Origin: an uncultured Eubacteriales bacterium
Lineage (GTDB): Bacteria; Bacillota; Clostridia; Oscillospirales; CAG-272
Direction: 5' to 3'
DNA length: 11,025 bases
Assembly: GCA_900555785.1 (NCBI GenBank)
Contig: USMO01000037.1
Location: 1-11,025 of the forward strand
In this document: piece by piece, positions 1 to 6,942 of the stretch
Layout: each line of letters opens with the position of its first letter
Position numbering within the stretch: position 1 is the stretch's first letter
Notes under the pieces: model-generated
Databases searched by the model: none
Told to the model about the DNA's origin: nothing
The model's input: the letters and a program-made list of their open reading frames with translations, nothing else
Made by a program: the position numbers and the translations under genes

Positions 1-1092
1 AAGCCGGTTGCCGCAGACGGGCGCGAGCCGGACTATGATGCGGTGATCTGGGAGATCAACGAACTGAACAAGCGGACCTTTGCCATGATGGAGGCGCAGA
101 GCCGCGAGCGGGTGAAGCTGGCTGCGGTGCTGGACATTGTGGCGCAGGGCATCCTCGCTTTGGATTCCGCTTTCCGGGTGGTGCTTGCCAACCGCAGCGC
201 CATGAAGCTGTTCGGCGGGGGCGAGCATGCCGTTGGCGAGAGCCTGTTCTGTTTGCTGGACGATGACGAACTTTGCCGCCGGATTTACGAATACGCGGGC
301 GGCGGCAGCTTTGAATACCGTTACGGCGAGCGGCAGCTGGTGGTAACGGTGCGCGCAATCGCCGACCATGCGCTCTCCCGGGAGATTGCGCAGATTGTAA
401 TTGTGACCGACGTGACCGACGCGCGTGACATTGCGAAGGAAAAGAGCGATTTCTTTGCGAATGCGTCGCACGAACTGAAGACCCCGATTACAGTGACGCT
501 GGGGCTTTCGGAACTGATTCTGGCGCGGGACGGCGTGGACGAAGCGGTGCGCGCGCAGGTGGAGCGGATTCACAAGGAGGCGTCGCGGATGTCGGAGCTG
601 ATTACCGATATGCTGCGGCTCTCGCGGCTGGAGCAGCACGGCGAGGTGAAGCGCGAGCCGGTTGACCTGCGCACAACTGCGGATGAGGTCATTGCCGAGC
701 TGACGCCCCGGATTCACGAAAAAGGATTGCAGGTTTCGGTTGACGGGCAGGGGATTGTTTTGGCAGCGCCCGAGCGCATGTATGAGCTGCTGACCAACCT
801 TTGTTCCAATGCGGTGAACTACAATGTGGACGGCGGCGCGCTGCGGGTTTCGATTGCCGCGTCGGACGGGCACACGGTGCTGACCGTGCAGGACACCGGC
901 ATCGGCATTCCGAAGGAGCATCTTCCGCGCGTTTGCGAGCGCTTCTACCGGGTGGACAAGTCGCGCTCGAAAAAGACCGGCGGCACCGGCCTGGGGCTTG
1001 CCATCGTCAAGCACATTTGCGTGCTCTACGGCGCCGAGCTGAAAATCGACAGCACGGTCGGTGTTGGCACAACGGTAACGGTCACCTTCTGA
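1..1092 (+). CDS. Sensor histidine kinase, PhoR-like, 5'-truncated by the window edge
   Basis: Membrane-associated two-component sensor kinases of this type autophosphorylate on histidine and pass the phosphate to a response regulator. The frame is open from base 1 (KPVAADGREPDYDA precedes the first possible start, GTG at 43), so the N-terminus, with any membrane segments and sensor domain, lies outside the window. Numbering from GTG 43 (349 residues): a PAS-like segment at about 22-128 (GILALD, RVVLANRSA); the H-box FFANASHELKTPIT with phospho-acceptor His143; the N-box around Asn256 (TNLCSNAVNYN); the G1 box DTGIGIP at 284-290; an F-box (FYRVDKSRS) at 301-309; and the G2 box GGTGLGLA at 313-320. 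All catalytic motifs are intact. The order PAS, HisKA, HATPase matches the PhoR/WalK group. A cognate response regulator would be expected upstream, outside the window. The next gene starts 39 bp downstream on the same strand and may be cotranscribed. Confidence 0.93.
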   Translation, partial: KPVAADGREPDYDAVIWEINELNKRTFAMMEAQSRERVKLAAVLDIVAQGILALDSAFRVVLANRSAMKLFGGGEHAVGESLFCLLDDDELCRRIYEYAGGGSFEYRYGERQLVVTVRAIADHALSREIAQIVIVTDVTDARDIAKEKSDFFANASHELKTPITVTLGLSELILARDGVDEAVRAQVERIHKEASRMSELITDMLRLSRLEQHGEVKREPVDLRTTADEVIAELTPRIHEKGLQVSVDGQGIVLAAPERMYELLTNLCSNAVNYNVDGGALRVSIAASDGHTVLTVQDTGIGIPKEHLPRVCERFYRVDKSRSKKTGGTGLGLAIVKHICVLYGAELKIDSTVGVGTTVTVTF

Positions 1093-1131
1093 CCTGTTTT
1101 CGGTCTTTATTTTACGGAAAGAGAGACTATC

Positions 1132-2208
1132 ATGATGCAACTACCCAATCGGATTCCCTGCGGCTCCTGGTGGAAGAACGGACACGTGCAAGGCATTGCC
1201 GTGGACGCGGACCGGGGGCATGTGTATTACTGCTTTACCACGATTCTGGTGAAGACCGACCTGTGCGGTCAGGTGCTCGGAACGGTCGGCAACCTTGCCG
1301 GGCACATGGGCTGCATAACCATTGACCCGGTGCGCCGCCGGCTTTACGGTTCTCTGGAGCTGAAGCACGACTGCATCGGGCAGGGGATTATTGCGCGCAA
1401 CGGTAACCGGAACCCCTCGGACGAGGATTCGTTCTATCTGGTCTCCTTTGATCTGGATCGGATCGACCGGGTTGGGATGGATGCCGAGGCAGACGGCGTG
1501 ATGAAAGCGGTTTATCTGCGGGACGTTGTGCGGGATTACAGCGAGCCGGACGAGCGCTGCGGGCTTGCCAATCGCTACGGCTGCAGCGGCATTGACGGCG
1601 TCGGGCTGGGTCCGGTATTCGGTGCTCCCGCCGACAGCCGGGCGAAGATTATGATTGCCTATGGCATTTACGGACAGCCGGACCGTTCGGGCAACGACCA
1701 TCAGGTGTTTCTGCAGCTCGACCCGGACGCAGTGGACCTCTACGGGCAGCCCCTGTGCCAGGCGCAGCCGCACCATTCGGGACCGGACCGCTGCGAGGCT
1801 CGGTATTTCCTCTATACCGGCAACACCAATTTCGGCGTGCAGAATCTGGAATACGACCCGTTTTCCCGGCGCTGGCTGGTGGCGGTCTATGAGGGGAAGA
1901 AGCCGGAATTTCCGAATTATCCGATGTTTTTCATCGACGCAACGGTCCCGCCCCATGACGGGGAGTTGCTCGGGCGGCAGGGGGAGCGCGGCGCGCTTCT
2001 GACGCTTGCCCCCGGTGACTGCAGCGAAACCGGCATCACCGGCTGCCGGTTCCCGCTCGGTCAGACCGGCATTTGGGCGCGCGGTGACGGTACCTTCTGG
2101 TTCTCCGATCACCTCTACAACCGCGAAAAGCACCTTCATTCAACCACCCTCGTCGCATACCGCCTCGACCCCGCGTCCCCCGGATGCTTTGTGAAGGCAG
2201 AGGAGTGA
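1132..2208 (+). CDS. Uncharacterised protein, probable beta-propeller fold
   Basis: I do not recognise a named family. The 358-residue protein has no signal peptide or membrane helix, so it is probably cytoplasmic. Its N-terminal half shows blade-like strand repeats typical of NHL/YVTN-type propellers: HVQGIAVDADRGHVYYCF, then MGCITIDPVRRRLYGSL, then FYLVSFDLDRIDRV. Later segments (NFGVQNLEYDPFSRRWLVAVY, TGIWARGDGTFWFSDH) look like further blades. It is rich in Asp, Gly, Tyr and Trp, and has nine cysteines without an obvious metal-site spacing. Two ATGs stand in tandem at 1132 and 1135; the purine-rich stretch GGAAAGAGAG at 1116-1125 is a weak ribosome binding site for either. It lies 39 bp after the histidine kinase with no terminator visible between them, so cotranscription is plausible. 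No catalytic residues can be assigned; a ligand-binding or lyase-like role would be a guess. Confidence 0.8.
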   Translation: MMQLPNRIPCGSWWKNGHVQGIAVDADRGHVYYCFTTILVKTDLCGQVLGTVGNLAGHMGCITIDPVRRRLYGSLELKHDCIGQGIIARNGNRNPSDEDSFYLVSFDLDRIDRVGMDAEADGVMKAVYLRDVVRDYSEPDERCGLANRYGCSGIDGVGLGPVFGAPADSRAKIMIAYGIYGQPDRSGNDHQVFLQLDPDAVDLYGQPLCQAQPHHSGPDRCEARYFLYTGNTNFGVQNLEYDPFSRRWLVAVYEGKKPEFPNYPMFFIDATVPPHDGELLGRQGERGALLTLAPGDCSETGITGCRFPLGQTGIWARGDGTFWFSDHLYNREKHLHSTTLVAYRLDPASPGCFVKAEE

Positions 2209-2236
2209 AGACCTTGGGGCGCTGCCTCAAGCCCAC

Positions 2237-2497
2237 CTTACCTGCGTATTTGCGGAATGTTCGTGAAAAATGACTTTGTGATGAAAATCCGAGATAGGCG
2301 GAGATCGCCGAAAGCGATTTATCGGTATAGCGGAGAAGGCGTTTTGCCTTCTCCGTTTTCTCTTTCAGAATATAATCCGAAAGGGTTAGGCCAGTCTCCC
2401 TGCGAAAGCGCGCTGACAGGTGCGTGCGGCTGATATAAAGCGAAGCGGCGATCTGCTCTGTTGTGATCGGCTCGGAGAGGTGGTGCTGAATATACAA
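2237..2497 (-). pseudogene. AraC/XylS-type regulator remnant (DNA-binding domain only)
   Basis: About 87 codons encode nearly a complete AraC-type DNA-binding domain with both helix-turn-helix motifs: ITTEQIAASLYISRTHL with SARFRRETG, then SLSAISAYLGFSSQSHFSRT with FRKYAG. Full-length members have about 250-300 residues with an N-terminal sensing domain. Here homology starts abruptly at 2497 (a TTG codon; an in-frame TAA lies just upstream at 2504-2506). It ends around 2237, where the usual tail after FRKYAGK is replaced by unrelated residues. The same frame stays open to 2036, but that extension runs antisense through the propeller gene and resembles nothing. No ribosome binding site precedes the TTG. 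I read it as the remains of a regulator truncated at both ends, although the DNA-binding unit itself has no stop or frameshift. Confidence 0.75.
2331..2366 (+). terminator. Possible intrinsic terminator downstream of the propeller gene
   Basis: CGGAGAAGGC at 2331-2340 and GCCTTCTCCG at 2346-2355 form a perfect 10-bp stem with a GTTTT loop, followed by a T-rich tail (TTTTCTCTTT). It lies about 120 bp after the stop of the plus-strand propeller gene. It falls inside the AraC-like fragment, where the same bases encode a normal-looking family sequence (EKAKRLL), so the hairpin may be coincidental. Confidence 0.4.
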
Positions 2498-2498
2498 A

Positions 2499-2663
2499 AG
2501 CGTTTACGGCACGGTCAAAAGCGGCTGGCGGCGTGAGGACGGCAAAACGGTTTACACGGTTTCCGTCCCCGCCAACACCTTGACGCGGATTGTTTTGCCG
2601 GACGGAGAAAGAACCGTTACGGCAGGCGAATATGAATTTACGGCTCTGGAAAACAGCAACTGA
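2499..2663 (+). pseudogene. C-terminal remnant of an alpha-L-rhamnosidase-like glycoside hydrolase
   Basis: The frame from 2499 to the TGA at 2661-2663 reads SVYGTVKSGWRRED, continues with VYTVSVPANT and LPDGERT, and ends GEYEFTALENSN. The pattern 'YGT(V/I)xSxW ... VPANTxxxxxLP ... GxYxF' is characteristic of the C-terminal beta-sandwich of GH78 alpha-L-rhamnosidases, which normally exceed 800 residues. Only about 54 codons remain; there is no start codon or ribosome binding site, and the fragment begins exactly where the minus-strand AraC-like fragment begins. It is a non-functional gene end. Family assignment rests on recalled motif similarity only; another carbohydrate-active enzyme with the same C-terminal module is possible. 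Confidence 0.62.
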
Positions 2664-2712
2664 TAAGCTTTCGTTTCAGACACCCCGGCAGTGATAAGAG
2701 CGATATCTCAAA

Positions 2713-2763
2713 AAAACAGCAAACACCCCGGGATTCATCATCCCGCGGGTGTTTGCTGTTTTA
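2713..2763. terminator. Bidirectional intrinsic terminator
   Basis: AAAACAGCAAACACCC followed by CGGGA (2713-2733) pairs with TCCCG then CGGGTGTTTGCTGTTTT (2741-2762) across a 7-base loop, with a single bulged base. The minus strand reads out into seven T residues and the plus strand into TTTTACTATATTTT. It ends the minus-strand TetR gene, whose stop is about 20 bp away, and would also have ended the lost rhamnosidase gene on the plus strand. Confidence 0.9.
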
Positions 2764-2781
2764 CTATATTTTCTGTGTTTC

Positions 2782-3354
2782 TCAATGCAATCTGAAATCC
2801 GACTTTTCGATTTCTGCGGCTTTTAACCCCATTTTCAGGACCATTTCCGAAAATTTTCTCGCGCTGATCGGATAATTACCTTCCATCCACGCGCCGAGAA
2901 GCCCGATCACTCCGCTGATGATAAAAACATATTCGTACTTTGCCAGCAACGGATTGCCCGACTGCGACTCAACATGATACTTGCGGAGAACTGCGTCAAT
3001 CAGTCTGCGGTTGAAAACCCGATTGTCCGATTGCGTAATCAGAATCCGGAACATCCGGTCGTTATCCTTGATGTACGTGAAAAAGGACTCCAGAATCGCA
3101 ACAAACTGTTCGTCGGAGGTGATTTCGCTCGGCATTTTCGACAAGACGGGGATTTGCTCAATCAGATCGTTTTCTATATCCTGTCGCAATGTGATGGGGT
3201 CTTCATAGTACATATAAAAAGTGGAGCGGTTGACGTCGGCTTTCCGGCAAATGTCCGTGACGGAAATTTTCTCGGAAGGGTTGGTCTCCAGAAGTTCGAG
3301 ATAGGCATCCTTGATCAGTTTTTTTGTCATGCGCACGCGCCTGTTGTCTGCCAT
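2782..3354 (-). CDS. TetR-family transcriptional regulator, copy 1
   Basis: This is a predicted one-component DNA-binding regulator of 190 residues. The N-terminal helix-turn-helix (about residues 8-55) contains KLIKDAYLELLE, then ISVTDICRKADVNRSTFYMYYED, the canonical TetR 'TFYxYY' recognition region. The C-terminal half (YEYVFIISGVIGLLGAWMEG) resembles the ligand/dimerisation domain of the TetR_C_8-like group common in Firmicutes. I start it at ATG 3354 (MADNRRVRMTKK) because its paralogue at 6296-6862 begins with the same residues. An in-frame ATG at 3378 would add eight residues but would absorb the GGAGGA ribosome binding site. It is divergent from the ABC operon, with TGTCGGAA half-sites between them, so it is probably a repressor of that operon and of itself. 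On its own strand a TATAAT lies at 3491-3496 without a convincing -35. The paralogue is about 77% identical by hand count. Confidence 0.93.
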   Translation of the reverse strand: MADNRRVRMTKKLIKDAYLELLETNPSEKISVTDICRKADVNRSTFYMYYEDPITLRQDIENDLIEQIPVLSKMPSEITSDEQFVAILESFFTYIKDNDRMFRILITQSDNRVFNRRLIDAVLRKYHVESQSGNPLLAKYEYVFIISGVIGLLGAWMEGNYPISARKFSEMVLKMGLKAAEIEKSDFRLH

Positions 3355-3405
3355 TTTTGTATCATTTCCTCCGTTCATAAATTATTTGCTTTTGATTTTG
3401 CCGGA

Positions 3406-3437
3406 TTTCCGACAGTTTCACCTTGTATTGTCGGAAA
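3406..3437. repeat. Inverted repeat, probable TetR operator (outer pair)
   Basis: TTTCCGACA at 3406-3414 and TGTCGGAAA at 3429-3437 are perfect 9-bp inverted arms, 14 bp apart (23 bp centre to centre, roughly two helical turns). They lie in the leader of the minus-strand TetR gene, between its start and the ABC promoter. The same half-site recurs at 3469-3477 and upstream of the second TetR gene. Confidence 0.7.
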
Positions 3438-3463
3438 CATATCGTTTCTGGCAATACTGTTTG

Positions 3464-3492
3464 TTGACTTTCCGACACTGTGTTGCTATAAT
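3464..3492 (+). promoter_or_regulatory. Sigma-A promoter of the ABC exporter operon with embedded operator half-site
   Basis: TTGACT at 3464-3469 and TATAAT at 3487-3492 are separated by exactly 17 bp, a near-consensus promoter pointing at the ABC operon about 100 bp downstream. A third half-site, TTTCCGACA at 3469-3477, overlaps the end of the -35 and the spacer, so a bound TetR dimer should block RNA polymerase. It forms an inverted pair with TGTCGGAAA at 3429-3437, 40 bp centre to centre. Confidence 0.82.
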
Positions 3493-3592
3493 TATATACA
3501 TCCGATATGTCTTGCGGGCGTCCGTGCCTGTTTCACCGCGCGGAGAATGAGCAGAGCCTCCCGTAGGCATCATAGATAGCGGAGGATTGTAT

Positions 3593-4294
3593 ATGGCATT
3601 TTTGTCTTTGCATAACGTAAAAAAAGAGTATCACACCGGCACTGTCACCGTGCACGCCCTGGAGGACGTTTCCTTTGACGCGAACGAGGGGGAGTTTGTC
3701 GTCATCCTCGGCGCATCGGGTGCCGGCAAGACCACACTTCTGAACCTGCTCGGCGGCATGGATACGGCGACAGCCGGCAGGATTGAGCTTGGCGGAGAAA
3801 ATATCGCAGCTTTTCATAAGCGGGAGCTGACCGAGTTCCGGCGCCGCGAGGTGGGCTTCGTGTTTCAGTTCTACAACCTGATGCCCAACCTCACCGCCCT
3901 TGAGAATGTGGAGATTGCCGTTGAAATCTGCGAGAATCACCTGGATCCGAAAAGCGTGCTTGAATCGGTGGGGCTGGCGGACAGACTGAACAATTTTCCC
4001 GCAGAGCTTTCCGGCGGCGAACAGCAGCGCGTTTCGATTGCCCGCGCCGTTGCGAAAAACCCGAAGCTGATCCTTTGCGATGAGCCGACCGGCGCGCTGG
4101 ACTACGTCACGGGCAAGAAAATTCTGAAGCTGCTGTACTCCCTGTCCCGCGAGCAGGGAAAGCTGGTGATCGTGGTCACGCATAACGCCGCGCTGAAGGA
4201 CATGGCGGATAAGGTAATCCGAATCCGGAGCGGCAGAATTGAGTGTGTGGAAACAAATGCGCATCCTGTTCCGGTGGAGGGGATCGAGTGGTGA
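3593..4294 (+). CDS. ABC transporter ATP-binding protein (MacB/LolD-type)
   Basis: Cytoplasmic ATPase of 233 residues that should power the FtsX-type permease encoded next. All nucleotide-binding motifs are present: Walker A GASGAGKTT (40-48), Q-loop Gln92 in FVFQFYNL, ABC signature LSGGEQQR (139-146), Walker B LILCDEP (159-165), D-loop GALD (167-170) and H-loop His197 in VVTHN. The 'ELTEFRRREVGFVFQFYNLMPNLTALENV' stretch is typical of the LolD/MacB/BceA branch, which acts in lipoprotein release, antimicrobial peptide efflux or mechanotransmission rather than solute uptake. ATG 3593 is chosen because GGAGGA (3581-3586) sits 6 bp upstream; a TTG at 3587 is in frame but directly abuts that site. 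The stop overlaps the permease GTG by four bases (GTGA), indicating translational coupling. The operon is headed by the promoter at 3464 and probably repressed by the divergent TetR. Substrate unknown. Confidence 0.96.
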   Translation: MAFLSLHNVKKEYHTGTVTVHALEDVSFDANEGEFVVILGASGAGKTTLLNLLGGMDTATAGRIELGGENIAAFHKRELTEFRRREVGFVFQFYNLMPNLTALENVEIAVEICENHLDPKSVLESVGLADRLNNFPAELSGGEQQRVSIARAVAKNPKLILCDEPTGALDYVTGKKILKLLYSLSREQGKLVIVVTHNAALKDMADKVIRIRSGRIECVETNAHPVPVEGIEW

Positions 4295-6150
4295 AAACCT
4301 ATTTCAAAACCGTCCGGAGAATGTTCCGGCATCACCTCATCCGCCTGTTTTCGCTCATCGGGATTATCCTGATCTCCGTCGGCTTCATATCCGGCATCGG
4401 CTCACCCACCGATATGATCCGGGACAGCATGGAGAATTACTACCGGAATCAGAATGTCAGCGACTTTATCGTCAAAAGCAAAACCGGCAGCTTTTCGGAG
4501 GAGCAGATTGCCGCTGTCAGGTCACGCTATGGCGAAAAGCACGTGAACACCGGGATGTCACTGGATATTCAGACAGGCGAAAAGCGCTCCCTGCGCCTGT
4601 ACTTTCTGGATTTTGACGCGTGGAGCATCAATGTTCCGGAGCTGGTTGACGGGGAAAAAGTGACCGGGGACGGCAAAAATCTCGTTTACGCGGAGGCAGC
4701 CGACAATGTAATCAAGGGGTACTCAATCGGCGAAGAGGTGGAGATCGACCTGGGCGCGGCGTTGAAACTGCCGATGGAATACAAAATCACCGTGACCGTA
4801 CAGGGGATTGTCCGGAGCCCGCTGACCTTCGGCAAAGACGGCGAACCGAGCTATAACAATCCGGAGGGCACCGAAATTCCCGACAACATGGGGGAGATCG
4901 GCAAGCTGGATCTTCTGGATAACATCCTGTACTGCCCGATGTCCGTCCTGCCCGTGCCGGTCAAGGGCGACCTGTATATCACGGCGCAGGACAGGACGCT
5001 TTTCGACAGCTTTTCGGACGAGTACAAGGCGTACGTGGAGGAGGAAAAGACCGCCCTCGCCGGACTTCTCGGCGATGACATCGAGGTCATCACGCTGTTC
5101 GACAATTACAGCTTCAAATCCATCCTGTCCAGCGCGGACAAGGTGCGCGGCATCGGCGATATTCTGATGTTCATTTTCATTGCCGTCACCCTGCTGGTTG
5201 TCCTCTCGTCGATGATGCGGCTGATGGAGGAGGAACGCGCGCAGATCGCCTGCCTGAAAACACTGGGCTACTCCTCCTTCAGCGCTGTCATGCGGTATGT
5301 TCTGTTTGCGCTGGTCGCGCTGGTTGCGGGCGGCGGAGGCGGATTCTTCGTCGGTGACGGTGTCTCCTGGCTGATGTGCTACGTGTTCGGGTACAGCTAC
5401 CATATGCCGCCGATCTCGGTCGTGGTGAATCCGGGCTATTACTTCCTGTCCATCGGCGCAATCCTCGCCGTGACCGTGACCGCCGTCTTTGCCCTCGGGA
5501 TGCGCATGACGGGCGACACCCCCGCCAATCTGCTGAGGCCCAAGCCGCCGAAGAAGGGCAAGCGGGTTCTGCTGGAGAATATTCCGTTTATCTGGAATCG
5601 GCTGGCGTTCCGGTACAAATCGTCTCTGCGCAACGTCCTGCGCTACAAAATGCGGTTCTTCATGATGCTCGTGTCGGTCGCGGTCTCCGCCGGACTTGTT
5701 TTCGCCGGGCTTGCGCTTCTTGATATGTGCATCTTTGACGATTTCGGCTCCTCGGCTATCATCGGGATCGCAATCGTTGTCGTTGTGTTTGCGGGACTTC
5801 TGACCGCCGTCGTCATCAACACGCTGACAACCATCAATATCAGCGAGCGGAACCGGGAGATCGCAACCCTGATGGTGCTGGGGTATCACGACCGGGAAAT
5901 CTGCGGCTATATCTACCGCGAGATCTATATCAGCACGTTCATCGGCATTCTGTTCGGCTACCCGGTCGGGATCGGGCTGGCGACGTTGGTCTTCAAAACC
6001 ATCGGGTTTGGCACGGTCGGCGGGGTCAGCTGGTTCATGTGGCTGCTTGTGCCGGTCATCGTGTTCGGTTTCACCCTGCTTGTCACGCTGTTGCTGAGAC
6101 CGAAAATCGTAAAAACCAGGATGAATGAAAGCCTGAAAGCAGTCGAATAA
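4291..6150 (+). CDS. FtsX-family ABC transporter permease with large extracellular domain
   Basis: This is the membrane subunit paired with the preceding ATPase. From GTG 4291 it has 619 residues. The predicted topology is one helix (about 18-37), a roughly 250-residue extracellular domain (38-290), three helices (291-311, 336-358, 382-404), then four more (456-478, 489-512, 548-568, 581-602). This is the two-FtsX-domain layout of MacB-like exporters fused in one chain. The cytoplasmic motif RAQIACLKTLGYS (just after helix 2) and its counterpart NREIATLMVLGY (after helix 6) are the coupling segments typical of FtsX domains. GGAGGGG at 4276-4282 precedes two tandem GTG codons (4288 and 4291); 4291 gives the better spacing and a four-base overlap with the ATPase stop. 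A frame upstream to 4243 exists but lies inside the ATPase gene. Likely an efflux or envelope-stress transporter; the cargo cannot be told from sequence. Confidence 0.94.
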   Translation: MKTYFKTVRRMFRHHLIRLFSLIGIILISVGFISGIGSPTDMIRDSMENYYRNQNVSDFIVKSKTGSFSEEQIAAVRSRYGEKHVNTGMSLDIQTGEKRSLRLYFLDFDAWSINVPELVDGEKVTGDGKNLVYAEAADNVIKGYSIGEEVEIDLGAALKLPMEYKITVTVQGIVRSPLTFGKDGEPSYNNPEGTEIPDNMGEIGKLDLLDNILYCPMSVLPVPVKGDLYITAQDRTLFDSFSDEYKAYVEEEKTALAGLLGDDIEVITLFDNYSFKSILSSADKVRGIGDILMFIFIAVTLLVVLSSMMRLMEEERAQIACLKTLGYSSFSAVMRYVLFALVALVAGGGGGFFVGDGVSWLMCYVFGYSYHMPPISVVVNPGYYFLSIGAILAVTVTAVFALGMRMTGDTPANLLRPKPPKKGKRVLLENIPFIWNRLAFRYKSSLRNVLRYKMRFFMMLVSVAVSAGLVFAGLALLDMCIFDDFGSSAIIGIAIVVVVFAGLLTAVVINTLTTINISERNREIATLMVLGYHDREICGYIYREIYISTFIGILFGYPVGIGLATLVFKTIGFGTVGGVSWFMWLLVPVIVFGFTLLVTLLLRPKIVKTRMNESLKAVE

Positions 6151-6214
6151 AGGGCATCCCTGCGGCATCCCTGCCTATTCGCCGTGCGATGCATTTTCAG
6201 AGGCGCCCTGAAGG

Positions 6215-6260
6215 CAAAAGCGACCGCTCCCACCGGACGGGTGGAGGGCGATCGCTTTTG
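6215..6260. terminator. Probable bidirectional terminator between permease and second TetR gene
   Basis: CAAAAGCGA at 6215 onward pairs imperfectly with the complementary arm ending CGCTTTTG at 6260, with CTCCCACC/GGGTGGAG in the upper stem and a short loop. It lies between the convergent ends of the permease (stop at 6150) and the TetR gene (stop at 6296). The U-tracts are short (four T), so termination strength is uncertain. Confidence 0.6.
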
Positions 6261-6295
6261 TGGTATGGTGCGGTATGCGTCCGGCTGTCTGCGGG

Positions 6296-6862
6296 CTATT
6301 CCCAGTCCGAATTCTCGATTTCCGCCGCCATGAGCCCCATTTTGAGAACCAGCTCAGAAAACTTTTTCGCGCTGACGGGAAAATCCTCCTCTATCCATGC
6401 GCCGAGCAGTCCGATAACGCCGCTGACGATAAAGACATACTCATACTTGGCGAGCCGTTCGCTGTTGGCTCTGGACAGGATGCGGTACTTTTCCAGCACC
6501 GCGTCGATCAGCCTGCGGTTGAACGCCCGGTTGTCGGATTGCAGGATCAGGATGCGGAACATCCGGCTGTTCTCCTCTATGTATGAGAAAAAGCGTTCCA
6601 GTATATCGACAAACTGCTTGTCCGTGGTGATCTCGGACGGCATATCCGACAGGACCGGAATCTGATCCATAACGTCGTTTTCAATGTCATGCCGCAGGGC
6701 TATGGTGTCCTCGTAGTACATATAGAAAGTGGAGCGGTTGACATCCGCGACCTTGCATACATCCGTGACAGAGATTTTTTCGGAAGGGTTGCTTTCCAGA
6801 AGCTCAAGATAAGCGTCCTTTATGAGCTTTTTGGTCATGCGGACGCGCCTGTTATCTGCCAT
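6296..6862 (-). CDS. TetR-family transcriptional regulator, copy 2
   Basis: A 188-residue paralogue of the regulator at 2782-3354; by hand alignment 145 of 188 positions match. The first 23 residues are identical and the recognition-helix region differs very little (ISVTDVCKVADVNRSTFYMYYED), so the two proteins probably bind the same DNA half-site. Divergence is concentrated in the middle and C-terminal ligand/dimerisation half, notably around residues 133-143, which suggests a different inducer or only drift. Start ATG 6862 gives MADNRRVRMTKK; GGAGGG lies 11 bp upstream, a similarly long spacing to copy 1. It is convergent with the ABC operon, so its own promoter and operator lie on the far side (6891-6971), where a TGTCGGAA inverted repeat just downstream of a consensus promoter predicts autorepression. 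Confidence 0.93.
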   Translation of the reverse strand: MADNRRVRMTKKLIKDAYLELLESNPSEKISVTDVCKVADVNRSTFYMYYEDTIALRHDIENDVMDQIPVLSDMPSEITTDKQFVDILERFFSYIEENSRMFRILILQSDNRAFNRRLIDAVLEKYRILSRANSERLAKYEYVFIVSGVIGLLGAWIEEDFPVSAKKFSELVLKMGLMAAEIENSDWE

Positions 6863-6890
6863 TGTATGTGTTTCCCTCCATTCAAAAGCA

Positions 6891-6926
6891 GTGTCGGCGG
6901 AATACTGCCTGTTGATATTCCGACAC
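6891..6926. repeat. Inverted repeat, probable operator of TetR copy 2
   Basis: GTGTCGG at 6891-6897 and CCGACAC at 6920-6926 are perfect arms 29 bp apart centre to centre. The right-hand arm, ATTCCGACAC, matches the half-site at the ABC promoter. The 30 bases 6901-6930 align with 3453-3482 at 26 positions, showing common ancestry of the two control regions. Confidence 0.72.
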
Positions 6927-6942
6927 TGTGTCTGTATACCTT

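Noticed and set aside
1141..2139. A 332-codon open frame on the minus strand
   Set aside because: It is antisense to the propeller-like gene and has no ribosome binding site or recognisable motif; an artefact of GC-rich codon structure.
2499..2663. A free-standing small gene at the rhamnosidase tail
   Set aside because: There is no start codon with a ribosome binding site before the homology, and the similarity is to the extreme C-terminus of a large enzyme, so it is a remnant.
2974..3579. A 201-codon plus-strand frame over TetR copy 1 and its control region
   Set aside because: It overlaps the antisense of a clear TetR gene and runs through the operator and promoter region; a similar shadow appears over TetR copy 2.
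4723..6168. A 481-codon open frame on the minus strand
   Set aside because: It lies wholly antisense to the FtsX permease, whose helices and motifs are unmistakable. The product is His/Asp/Gln-rich without domains, typical of a GC-rich shadow frame.
6153..6174. Two tandem copies of the 11-mer GGCATCCCTGC after the permease stop
   Set aside because: Only two copies, no further periodicity and no link to a hairpin or gene start; most likely simple slippage.
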